Notes: generated by a model not told the origin, from the sequence alone. DNA of 54,181 nucleotides from Lutibacter sp. (GCF_021647475.1 NZ_JAKIUR010000016.1:1-54181); one strand, 5' to 3'. Positions 43,766 to 50,242 are shown, counted from the first letter of the stretch. Numbers and translations: made by a program.

Positions 43766-43786
43766 TAAAAAATTACAATGTAATTT
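43766..43786 (-). terminator. Probable dps terminator
   Basis: Arms AAATTAC (43770-43776) and GTAATTT (43780-43786) with a 3-nt loop are followed on the minus strand by a T-run. The stem overlaps the dps stop codon. Confidence 0.55.
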
Positions 43787-44255
43787 AATTTAACCAAGCA
43801 TTTAACATCCAAACTGTTTTTTCTTGTTCTGAAATAAAATCACTCATCATTGCATTAGTTCCTTCATCATTTGCTTTATCTGATTGTTCTAAAATTGCAC
43901 GTTCTAATTGAAGTAAGATTGACAAAGAATCTACAATTAATTTCACGGAAGTTTCATCTTCTACAATATTTTTACCCACTTTAACCTTAGATAAATTTAT
44001 GTAATCTTTAAAAGTATGTAACGGAGTTCCTCCTAATGTTAAAATTCTTTCCGCAATTAAATCTACTTTTTCCTGAGAATCCGTATAAAACTCTTCAAAT
44101 TTCATATGTAATTCAAAAAATGATTTTCCTTTAATATTCCAATGTAAACCTCTTAAATTTTGGTAATACACTTGAAAATTTGCTAATAATCCATTTAAAG
44201 TAACTATTAATTCTTCTGTTTCTTTAATGTTTAATCCTATTGATGTTGTTTTCAT
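43785..44255 (-). CDS. dps: Dps-family DNA-protection ferritin-like protein
   Basis: A 156-aa dodecameric mini-ferritin that oxidises and stores iron and protects DNA from peroxide. Ferroxidase-site residues are visible in GLHWNIKGKSFFELHMKFEE (His near residue 39, Asp/Glu in the next helix segment FYTDSQEKVDLIAERI). It lies divergent from oxyR with 121 bp between starts, the expected layout for OxyR-controlled dps. Confidence 0.94.
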   Translation of the reverse strand: MKTTSIGLNIKETEELIVTLNGLLANFQVYYQNLRGLHWNIKGKSFFELHMKFEEFYTDSQEKVDLIAERILTLGGTPLHTFKDYINLSKVKVGKNIVEDETSVKLIVDSLSILLQLERAILEQSDKANDEGTNAMMSDFISEQEKTVWMLNAWLN

Positions 44256-44376
44256 ATTTCTAAATTTTAATTAATTATTCCTTTTTATTACTTCAACAAA
44301 ATTCCTTAAAAAAATACTCAATAAATCATAATTATTATTGATAGTTTTTATATCTTTATCTAAAATATTTATAGTT

Positions 44377-45324
44377 ATGACTATTACACAATTAAAATAT
44401 GTTTTGGCAGTAGCCGAACATAGAAATTTTACTGTTGCAAGTGAACATTGTTTTGTTACACAACCCACTTTAAGTATGCAAATTCAAAAATTAGAGGATG
44501 AATTAGATACTAAAATTTTTAACAGAAGTAAAAAACCAATTCAATTAACTGAAATTGGTAAAAAAATTATTGAGCAGGCTAAAATTATTGTTGATGAAAG
44601 TAATAGAATTACGGACATTGTGGAACAACAAAAAGGATATATTGGTGGTGATTTTAAATTGGGTATAATACCTACCATTATGCCAACGCTATTGCCTTTA
44701 TTTTTAAAAACATTTATTAAAAAATATCCAAAAGTAAATTTAAAAATCGAAGAATTAACAACTGAAGAAATTATAAAAAAATTAGAAGATGGACATATTG
44801 ATGTTGGAATTGCAGCAACACCGTTAGAAAATGATAATATTAAAGAAAAAGTGATTTATTACGAACCTTTTGTTGGGTTTGTACCTGAAGAACATCGATT
44901 ATTTAAACAAACCTATTTAAATGTTGATGATTTAGATATTGATGATATTTTACTTTTAGAAGATGGACATTGTTTTAAAGAAAATATTTTAAATTTATGT
45001 AATGCTAATAAAGTAAATTCTCCAAATTTTCAATTGCAGAGTGGGAGCTTTAATACACTCATAAAACTTTCTAAAGAAGGTTTAGGAATGACTTTATTAC
45101 CCTATTTACAAACGCTAGACTTAAATGAAACGGACAAAAAAAATCTTCGTAATTTTAATCATCCTGTTCCTGCGAGAGAAGTAAGTATAATATATCATAA
45201 ATCACAATTAAAATTACATTTAATTGACACCTTAAAAAATGTAGTTGATGGTATTGTTAGAGGCGTAATAGCTTTTAATGATGTAAAAATAATAAGTCCA
45301 TTACATAAAAAAAAGGAGCAATAA
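44377..45324 (+). CDS. oxyR: Hydrogen peroxide-sensing LysR regulator OxyR
   Basis: A 315-aa LysR-type activator. The helix-turn-helix (about 1-60) starts MTITQLKYVLAVAEHRNF. The redox pair is in LLEDGHCFKENILNLC: two Cys separated by eight residues, the same spacing as Cys199/Cys208 of E. coli OxyR, with the same LLEDGHC lead-in. An upstream ATG at 44338 would add 13 hydrophobic residues and is rejected. dps is divergent; a terminator overlaps its stop codon. Confidence 0.95.
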   Translation: MTITQLKYVLAVAEHRNFTVASEHCFVTQPTLSMQIQKLEDELDTKIFNRSKKPIQLTEIGKKIIEQAKIIVDESNRITDIVEQQKGYIGGDFKLGIIPTIMPTLLPLFLKTFIKKYPKVNLKIEELTTEEIIKKLEDGHIDVGIAATPLENDNIKEKVIYYEPFVGFVPEEHRLFKQTYLNVDDLDIDDILLLEDGHCFKENILNLCNANKVNSPNFQLQSGSFNTLIKLSKEGLGMTLLPYLQTLDLNETDKKNLRNFNHPVPAREVSIIYHKSQLKLHLIDTLKNVVDGIVRGVIAFNDVKIISPLHKKKEQ

Positions 45325-45338
45325 GCTCCTTTTTTTTT
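45307..45338. terminator. Bidirectional terminator at the oxyR end
   Basis: Arms GGAGC (45315-45319) and GCTCC (45325-45329), loop AATAA containing the oxyR stop, with A8 and T9 runs outside. It serves oxyR and the convergent small gene. Confidence 0.88.
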
Positions 45339-45535
45339 TAATTTTTAATTATTGCTAAACATGGCTGAAGACTAGGTTTGTTATGCGTAAAATCTTTCAA
45401 CCATAAATACAACTCTTTTAGTTCGTACGGTAGCAATCGGTTAATTGCTTTTTCTAATTCTTTTTTAAATAAATCTTTATTAAAGCTAACTTTTTGGAGT
45501 ACCACTTTAGTGTACTCAAACATTGCTCTTGCCAT
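45338..45535 (-). CDS. Small conserved-looking protein (65 aa), unknown function
   Basis: A 65-aa protein: MARAMFEYTKVVLQKVSF then LFKKELEKAINRLLPYEL and a C-terminal KPSLQPCLAIIKN. It looks like a short helical protein I have met as a hypothetical in Bacteroidota, with the FEYTK, LLPYE and KP-L--CL features. No domain name is known to me. It ends just beyond the oxyR terminator. Function unknown. Confidence 0.75.
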   Translation of the reverse strand: MARAMFEYTKVVLQKVSFNKDLFKKELEKAINRLLPYELKELYLWLKDFTHNKPSLQPCLAIIKN

Positions 45536-45639
45536 AAATTATAGGTTTAAGTTGGTAAATTAAGAACGTATTATTACTATTATTTATTGTATAAATTTAA
45601 TAAAAAACAGCGTAAAAAACAAATCTTTAGCTAAGATTT

Positions 45640-45906
45640 TTAAAGCTTATTTACTTTAGCTATCAAATCATTAGCTTTCTTGTCTAACTCTGCTTCTATT
45701 TTTTTAAAATGATCTTTTTTCTTATCAACACTTTTTAAATTAATTTTATCAATTAGCGTATCAAAAGTAGTAATTGCTTCTTCAATAATTGCTTCACTTT
45801 TTTTGGTGTCAGCCTTTGGATTTAATAGTTCCCAAGTATAACACTCTTCAATAATATCACCTAATACGTAATTAATATCCTTTTTTAAAATTCTAATGCT
45901 TGCCAT
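45640..45906 (-). CDS. Small alpha-helical protein (88 aa), unknown function
   Basis: An 88-aa charged, helix-rich protein (MASIRILKKDINYVLGDIIE then repeated KK/EE patterns up to KANDLIAKVNKL). Probably a soluble coiled-coil or helical bundle. Codon use and base composition match the neighbours, and the frame is well formed. Homologues are likely in Flavobacteriia, but I cannot name a family. It stands alone, 104 bp upstream of the 65-aa gene on the same strand. Confidence 0.7.
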   Translation of the reverse strand: MASIRILKKDINYVLGDIIEECYTWELLNPKADTKKSEAIIEEAITTFDTLIDKINLKSVDKKKDHFKKIEAELDKKANDLIAKVNKL

Positions 45907-46010
45907 AATATCTATTTTTAGATTATTACAAATTTACAAGTTTTAAACGCAATAACATAAAAATAATTTCATTTATGTATATCCGTTTTGTGTTATATTT
46001 CATATTTATC

Positions 46011-46117
46011 CGTCAACCTGAACCTGCCAGCAGCAGGCGGGCTTGTTTCAGCATCTCATAGTTTTTACTAATCACCAATTTATATTGATGAGACCCTGAA
46101 ACAAGTTCAGGGTGACG
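46011..46117. repeat. Composite inverted repeat B with nested mini-hairpin
   Basis: Left arm begins CGTCAACCTGAA and continues CTTGTTTCAGCATCTCAT after a 19-bp insert; the right arm read on the minus strand is CGTCACCCTGAA then CTTGTTTCAGGGTCTCAT. The insert (46023-46041), CCTGCCAGCAGCAGGCGGG, is itself hairpin-forming and GC-rich. Each arm is a CTGAA/TTCAG hairpin. It is in the intergenic space downstream of the DoxX gene. Confidence 0.85.
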
Positions 46118-46194
46118 AACATTTTATGATTAATTACGGACAATCAATTTTCATTTTAAACATTTTGAAAATAGCAGTAAAAAAAGTAAATAAA

Positions 46195-46638
46195 TTATCT
46201 CACTTTTTTGCTTAATAAATAATCTAAGCTATATTTTCCTGGTCCATAAATAAACAAAGCGAATAACATAAAAATATAGTATAAAGGAATTTCAAATCCG
46301 TTATTCCCCGATTCAAAACCATTTGCTAAATGAACTGTTTTAATAGCCACTAACATTACTACAATTAATGGAACAGAAATAATACGTGTTGAAAATCCTA
46401 AAATTAAAAATAGAACCCCTAAACTTTCTGTTGCCGTAGCCATATAGGCATTTAATGCTGGCATTGGCATGCCCATATCTGTAAACCAAGATATTATACC
46501 ATCTATATTTTTCAATTTCATCATAGCTGGCCCGTAAAAACCATAAGCTAAAACTAAACGAAATAATAATAGTGGTAAACTTTCAAGCTTACTTAATTTT
46601 TTTCCTAAATTTTGATTGAATGTAATTAATTTTTTCAT
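46195..46638 (-). CDS. DoxX-family membrane protein of the bufferin operon
   Basis: A 147-aa protein with four hydrophobic helices; the first carries LLLFRLVLAYGFYGPAMMKL (residues 23-42), typical of DoxX. DoxX-like proteins are regular fourth members of bufA/bufB/bufC operons, where a role in membrane redox or metal handling is suspected but not proven. The start overlaps the bufC stop by 4 bp. It is the last gene of the operon; repeat B follows. Confidence 0.88.
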   Translation of the reverse strand: MKKLITFNQNLGKKLSKLESLPLLLFRLVLAYGFYGPAMMKLKNIDGIISWFTDMGMPMPALNAYMATATESLGVLFLILGFSTRIISVPLIVVMLVAIKTVHLANGFESGNNGFEIPLYYIFMLFALFIYGPGKYSLDYLLSKKVR

Positions 46639-47360
46639 TTTTTGAATAATAATTGGTTGTTAATAGCTATTTGTTCAAACTGATAAAATACATTTTTTGC
46701 TGTAGTTTCATCAACATATTTTTGTAAAATATTTAAAATAGATTTTTGATTTAACGACTTTTCTGATAAATTTTCTAAAACATCTACAAACGGAATAGAT
46801 AAATTAGTAAATTCTACCACTCCAGTTTCTCTATTTCTATGTAAAGAGATAAAATAATTCCCTTTATCCTTTTCTGTAATTTTTTTCGCTTTTTTTAAAT
46901 GAATAGGATACTCTACGCTCATTAATCTTATTTCTGGATTAATATAATAGAGATTAGTTTCAGAAAGAAATTCAATAGCTTCATCTGGCATCATAAAAAC
47001 TTCTATTTCTAACCATTCAAATTGAAGTAAATCTGCTAAAAAAACATATTTGCTTTGTAATTTTAACTCTTTATCAATTATATAATCTTTAAATTCCTTT
47101 GGCATATACCAAATTTGCGGGCTTTGAATTTTCTGCGAGCTAAAAAATCGATGTACTAATTTTTTCCACTTCTTTTTTCCTAATAATTTTTTTGTAATAG
47201 GATATGCCGCTGAAATACTATCATAAACATTATTAAAAACTAGTCTTCTATATTGTTTTATGTTTTTTTCAATTACCCCAGGTATTTCATTATAAATTCC
47301 TGTTTTACAGTAATTTGCAAAATCAGTCTGATATTGAAAAGTTTTAAGAGATAATGGCAT
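46635..47360 (-). CDS. bufC: DUF2063 protein, partner of the DUF692 enzyme (BufC/HvfC-like)
   Basis: About 241 aa. The N-terminal DUF2063 domain (about 1-95) shows the YRRLVFNNVYDSISAAYPIT segment followed by LLGKKKWKKLVHRFF; the C-terminal half is a separate domain ending EQIAINNQLLFKK. In characterised bufferin and related clusters this protein helps the DUF692 oxidase bind the precursor peptide. An ATG 21 bp further upstream is possible; the ATG at 47358-47360 (MPLSLKTFQYQ) fits the domain start. It overlaps bufB by 17 bp and the DoxX gene by 4 bp. Confidence 0.88.
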   Translation of the reverse strand: MPLSLKTFQYQTDFANYCKTGIYNEIPGVIEKNIKQYRRLVFNNVYDSISAAYPITKKLLGKKKWKKLVHRFFSSQKIQSPQIWYMPKEFKDYIIDKELKLQSKYVFLADLLQFEWLEIEVFMMPDEAIEFLSETNLYYINPEIRLMSVEYPIHLKKAKKITEKDKGNYFISLHRNRETGVVEFTNLSIPFVDVLENLSEKSLNQKSILNILQKYVDETTAKNVFYQFEQIAINNQLLFKK

Positions 47361-48174
47361 GCTTATGTTGTTTAAGTGCATTTGTTTTTATTATTTGAAG
47401 TCTATCCATTTCGTGTTGTAAAACTTCTAATTCAGGAATATTGAAATCTCGTTCTAATAAAATAGGAACATCTCTTTGCATTAATTCCATAGTAAACTGA
47501 AATAAATCATAAACAGGATCAATAATATTTTCGCCATGTGTATCAATAATTAAATCTGATGCAACTTTAGTGTGGCCGGCCATATGAATATATTTTACCT
47601 TAGATAAATCTAATTTTGGAATAAATTCCTTTGGATTATATTGATGATTAAATCCGTTTACATAAACGTTGTTTACATCTAATAACAAATTACAATCGGC
47701 TTCAGAAACAATACTATTTATAAAATCAATTTCGCTTATTTCAGGTGCAATTGGCGTATAATAGCTTACAATTTCGATAGCAATTTTTCGCTCTAAAATA
47801 TCTTGAACTTGACGAATATTTTTTGAAACATTTTTAACAGCATCTTCCGTAAACGGTATAGGCAACAAATCAAAAAGATGTGCATTTTCACATTTTGAGA
47901 AGCTTAAATGTTCAGAATATTCAACTGCTTTAGTTTCATCTAAAAACTGCTTTACTTGTTTTACAAAAGCAACATCAATTCCTTCAGGACTTCCAACAGA
48001 AAGTGACAAACCATGAACAAATAATGGATATTTTTCTAAAATTTTATCAAACATTTTTTTGTAATAACCGCCAACATTTATCCAATTTTCAGGAGCTACT
48101 TCTATAAAAGCCGGATTTAATGTATTTTCAGAAAACTCTTCTGCAAAATCTTTTCGATAACCAATACCTACCAT
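47344..48174 (-). CDS. bufB: DUF692 multinuclear non-heme iron oxidase (BufB/HvfB-like)
   Basis: A 276-aa TIM-barrel enzyme of the MNIO family, which modifies Cys residues of RiPP precursors. Candidate metal ligands are all present: His54 (FVHGLSLS), Glu88/His89 (YSEHLSF), Glu134 (IEIVSYY), Asp166 and Asn169 (LLLDVNNVYVN), His197 and His201 (YIHMAGH), Asp211 and His213 (DTHGE), Glu241 (LLERDFN). Start MVGIGYRKDFAEEF is the family N-terminus. It lies 72 bp after bufA, across a 16-bp hairpin, and overlaps bufC. Confidence 0.94.
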   Translation of the reverse strand: MVGIGYRKDFAEEFSENTLNPAFIEVAPENWINVGGYYKKMFDKILEKYPLFVHGLSLSVGSPEGIDVAFVKQVKQFLDETKAVEYSEHLSFSKCENAHLFDLLPIPFTEDAVKNVSKNIRQVQDILERKIAIEIVSYYTPIAPEISEIDFINSIVSEADCNLLLDVNNVYVNGFNHQYNPKEFIPKLDLSKVKYIHMAGHTKVASDLIIDTHGENIIDPVYDLFQFTMELMQRDVPILLERDFNIPELEVLQHEMDRLQIIKTNALKQHKHAIIS

Positions 48175-48192
48175 TTTGTTTTTCTTTAATTA

Positions 48193-48229
48193 ATATGGTT
48201 GATTAAAATTGATTTTTAATCAACCATAT
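48193..48229. repeat. 16-bp perfect inverted repeat between bufA and bufB
   Basis: ATATGGTTGATTAAAA (48193-48208) and its exact inverse (48214-48229) surround a 5-nt loop. It starts 17 bp after the bufA stop. On the minus strand it is not followed by a clear T-run, so an mRNA-stabilising or partial-termination stem is more likely than a full terminator. Confidence 0.8.
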
Positions 48230-48246
48230 CTATTATAAATTAGTGA

Positions 48247-48693
48247 TTATTTACCACCACATTTACCTTCACCACATTTGGCATCTTTAGATTTTGATTC
48301 AGCTTTTTTAGTTGCCTTTTTACCACCACATTTTCCTTCTCCACATTTGGCATCTTTAGACTTTGCCTCGGATTTTTTTATGGTGTCCGCTTTTTTATCT
48401 CCACATTTTCCTTCTCCACATTTGGCGTCTTTAGATTTTGCTTCGGATTTTTTATCAGTTTTTTTGTCTCCACATTTTCCTTCTCCGCATTTACCTTCAA
48501 TAGATTTTAACCCATCCGTAACTGAAGTTAAAACATTAACTGTTCCGTTAGCTAATAATTGTGTACGCACGGTTGCACCAGTTCCTAAATAATCAAATGT
48601 TAAGTTGTTTGCTGCTTCAACATTAGAAGTTGAAAGTAAAACACCAGCAACTAATGAGCCAGTTAATAATGAGGTTTTTTTGAAATTTTTCAT
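48247..48693 (-). CDS. bufA: Bufferin-like RiPP precursor with five EGKCG motifs
   Basis: A 148-aa exported precursor. Residues 1-27 are a Sec signal peptide with probable cleavage at VEA/A. Residues 28-65 are a Cys-free spacer. The C-terminal tail (66-148) is a Lys-, Asp- and Ser-rich array with eight Cys (69, 74, 92, 97, 117, 122, 140, 145) and five EGKCG motifs (66-70, 71-75, 94-98, 119-123, 142-146). In known bufferins the Cys of EGKCG is oxidised by the DUF692 enzyme to a thiooxazole that binds copper; here this is inferred from motif and context. Followed by bufB, bufC and doxX. Confidence 0.9.
   Translation of the reverse strand: MKNFKKTSLLTGSLVAGVLLSTSNVEAANNLTFDYLGTGATVRTQLLANGTVNVLTSVTDGLKSIEGKCGEGKCGDKKTDKKSEAKSKDAKCGEGKCGDKKADTIKKSEAKSKDAKCGEGKCGGKKATKKAESKSKDAKCGEGKCGGK
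48250..48498 (-). repeat. Intragenic tandem repeats coding the CGEGKCG modules
   Basis: Four imperfect units with a 23-25 residue period (Cys69, 92, 117, 140 as anchors), each coding a K-C-G-E-G-K-C-G core and a linker such as KKSEAKSKDA. DNA copies are closely similar, indicating duplication within the gene. The antisense reading of the repeat also gives a long but meaningless open frame. Confidence 0.9.
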
Positions 48694-48728
48694 AAATTAG
48701 TAATTAAATTAAATATTATTTTGAAGTA

Positions 48729-48756
48729 TAGACGAACCTAAATTTAGTTCTTTACA
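48729..48756 (-). promoter_or_regulatory. Putative ECF-sigma-type promoter of the bufABC-doxX operon
   Basis: On the minus strand TGTAA (48752-48756) and CGTCTA (48729-48734) are separated by 17 bp, resembling the TGTAAC-N16-CGTCTA layout of many ECF-sigma promoters. Transcription would start about 29 bp before the bufA ATG. No ECF sigma gene lies in the window. Confidence 0.45.
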
Positions 48757-48918
48757 AAAAAAAGAAGAAAATTTATATTGTGCTATAATTTCGATTTTTT
48801 AAATATATACTATTATTGTTTAATGTTTATAATTAAAGCATATTTTATAGATTAATTAACTTTTGTTTGTTAAATACTTAAACAATACACCATAATTGTT
48901 AAATAAATTTATTTATAA

Positions 48919-48948
48919 TTTGATTTTAAATATATAATTCTACATTTG
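48919..48948 (+). promoter_or_regulatory. Bacteroidota-type promoter of a short transcript
   Basis: TTTG (48919-48922) and TACATTTG (48941-48948), 18 bp apart, are a full match to the -33 and -7 boxes. The start point would fall near 48955, right at the ATG at 48957. Confidence 0.55.
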
Positions 48949-48954
48949 AATTAA

Positions 48955-49167
48955 TTATGAAAATGTTACCATATATATATAAAACAATTTTGGAGACTAT
49001 TAGTATTTGTGTGTCTTCCATAATTTCTCTTTATACAATGCGAAATTCGCATGCTATGAAGCGTCAATCAATATATAAACTAAAAGTACTTTTTATAAAA
49101 TAGATTAAATATTAATAAAACGATAACATCATTTAAAAGTGCTTTTTGTAAAAGGTGCTTTTTTTTT
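48955..49167 (+). ncRNA. Candidate small RNA or small-protein transcript
   Basis: Defined only by a consensus promoter just upstream and a terminator-like hairpin at the end, giving about 210 nt. Internal stems include TGCGAA/TTCGCA and TGGAGAC with GTCTTCCA. It also holds a 48-codon frame (48957-49103) coding MKMLPYIYKTILETISICVS and a basic tail, which would be nearly leaderless. Whether RNA or peptide is the product is not known. No homologue is recognised. Confidence 0.35.
49135..49167 (+). terminator. Possible terminator of the short transcript
   Basis: Alternating AAAAG and CTTTT segments can fold into a stem of two 5-bp helices with a small internal loop, followed by a T-run of nine. 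Confidence 0.5.
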
Positions 49168-49265
49168 GTGATAAACTTTAAAATAAATGTCAAAAAATTC
49201 CATCTATAATTATAACATAAAAACAAACTAGAATTTCTCACTGAAAAAAATTCTTAAAAAATATT

Positions 49266-49631
49266 ATGAAAACATTACAAAATTTATTTTCAAACCCTCA
49301 AAAAAAATTTAAAGTCACAAAAAATGATATAAACAATAACAAAGCCTTATTGCCAAATATATTATATCAACAAATGGAAAAATTTGTTTTTATTTTAATA
49401 TCTGATCAAAATAATCTAATTTTAGAAAATCCGAAGTTAACAAAGTTGAAATTGTTAAAAAATGCTTATTTAAACGATAATTTATGTTTTAAAGCAGAGA
49501 TAATAGCCATTAATAATGAAAAGCTAAATTTATTAGTTTTAGTTAACAAAGAGAATAAAAAAATGCAATCCTTAATTTGCAAAGCTGTTTTTAAGCTCGA
49601 ATTTAAGGAAACAATATCAAAAGCCTCTTAA
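49266..49631 (+). CDS. Unknown 121-aa protein
   Basis: A 121-aa protein without a signal peptide or membrane helix, starting MKTLQNLFSNPQKKFKV. The second half (LKNAYLNDNLCFKAEIIAI, then LNLLVLVNKEN and SLICKAVFKLEFK) has alternating strands that faintly recall hotdog-fold thioesterases, but no catalytic residue can be picked. Strongly Asn/Lys-rich, like its surroundings. Function unknown. It stands alone, convergent with bcp. Confidence 0.6.
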   Translation: MKTLQNLFSNPQKKFKVTKNDINNNKALLPNILYQQMEKFVFILISDQNNLILENPKLTKLKLLKNAYLNDNLCFKAEIIAINNEKLNLLVLVNKENKKMQSLICKAVFKLEFKETISKAS

Positions 49632-49660
49632 CAAGTTTTGAGTATTTAAGACTGCCATTA

Positions 49661-50200
49661 TTAGTTAATGTCGGCCTTATTTTTATTTAAAAATTCTAAA
49701 GTCTTTTCAATATGCTTTTCCGCACCAAACTGACTGTTAAACATGTATGTTACTATTCCGTTTTTATTTACTACATAAGTAACTCTACCCGGTAAAAAAA
49801 GCAAACTTTTTGGTACACCAAACTTTTTACGAATCTCATTATTAGTATCTGCCAATAAAGTAAAAGGTAAATGATATTTCTCTTTAAATTTTTTATGCGA
49901 AGCTGAAGAATCACCACTTATTCCAAAAACTTGAACGCCTAAATCTGTAAAACGCTGAAATTCATCTCTAAATTTACAAGCTTCTTTAATACAACCCGGA
50001 GTTTCATCTTTTGGATAAAAATAGATTATCAATGGTTTTTTAATCGCATTAATATTTACTTCAACGCCATTTTCATCTTTTAAATTAATTGTGGGAATAG
50101 CATCACCAACTTCAATCTTTTTCATATTCTTATCTTCTTTTTTTAAAATGAGAACTCCTAAAACAATTGTTACAATAATTAAAATTTTCATTTTTTTCAT
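49661..50200 (-). CDS. bcp: Peroxiredoxin, Bcp/PrxQ type, membrane-anchored
   Basis: Thiol peroxidase reducing H2O2 and organic peroxides. The 179-aa protein has the peroxidatic Cys in DETPGCIKEACKF with a second Cys five residues later, the PrxQ resolving position. An N-terminal hydrophobic stretch (about 5-20) suggests a membrane anchor or signal, unusual for Bcp; if translation began at the internal Met (MKKIEVGDAIP, residue 26) the protein would be a normal cytoplasmic Bcp. The longer start is kept because it is in frame with a well-formed signal-like segment. Confidence 0.88.
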   Translation of the reverse strand: MKKMKILIIVTIVLGVLILKKEDKNMKKIEVGDAIPTINLKDENGVEVNINAIKKPLIIYFYPKDETPGCIKEACKFRDEFQRFTDLGVQVFGISGDSSASHKKFKEKYHLPFTLLADTNNEIRKKFGVPKSLLFLPGRVTYVVNKNGIVTYMFNSQFGAEKHIEKTLEFLNKNKADIN

Positions 50201-50242
50201 AATTTATTTTCAAACAAATATCTAATAAAAATATTTAATCAG

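Larger units (their letters stand above)
48694..49265. other. 572-bp region without a firmly assigned gene
   Basis: Contains, from left to right, the bufA promoter region (48729-48756, read leftward), about 160 bp of plain AT-rich sequence, and a rightward transcription unit candidate (promoter 48919-48948, 48-codon frame 48957-49103, hairpin/T-run 49135-49167). The last 98 bp before the next gene show nothing distinctive. Confidence 0.6.

Noticed and set aside
44338..44375. OxyR operator sites
   Set aside because: ATAG/CTAT-like pieces are present, but in such AT-rich DNA they do not reach the spaced four-site consensus, so no site is annotated.
48250..48498. CRISPR-like array
   Set aside because: The repeats are in-frame coding repeats of bufA with similar linkers, not identical repeats with unique spacers.
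48278..48592. Long plus-strand open frame (104 codons) opposite bufA
   Set aside because: It is the mirror of the repeated Lys/Cys codons of bufA; the protein would be a repeated HFPSPH pattern. The minus-strand reading has a signal peptide and fits the operon.
49640..49675. Possible terminator between the unknown gene and bcp
   Set aside because: The AAGACTGCCATTA/TAATGTCGGCCTT pairing is imperfect and lacks a T-run; not strong enough to list.
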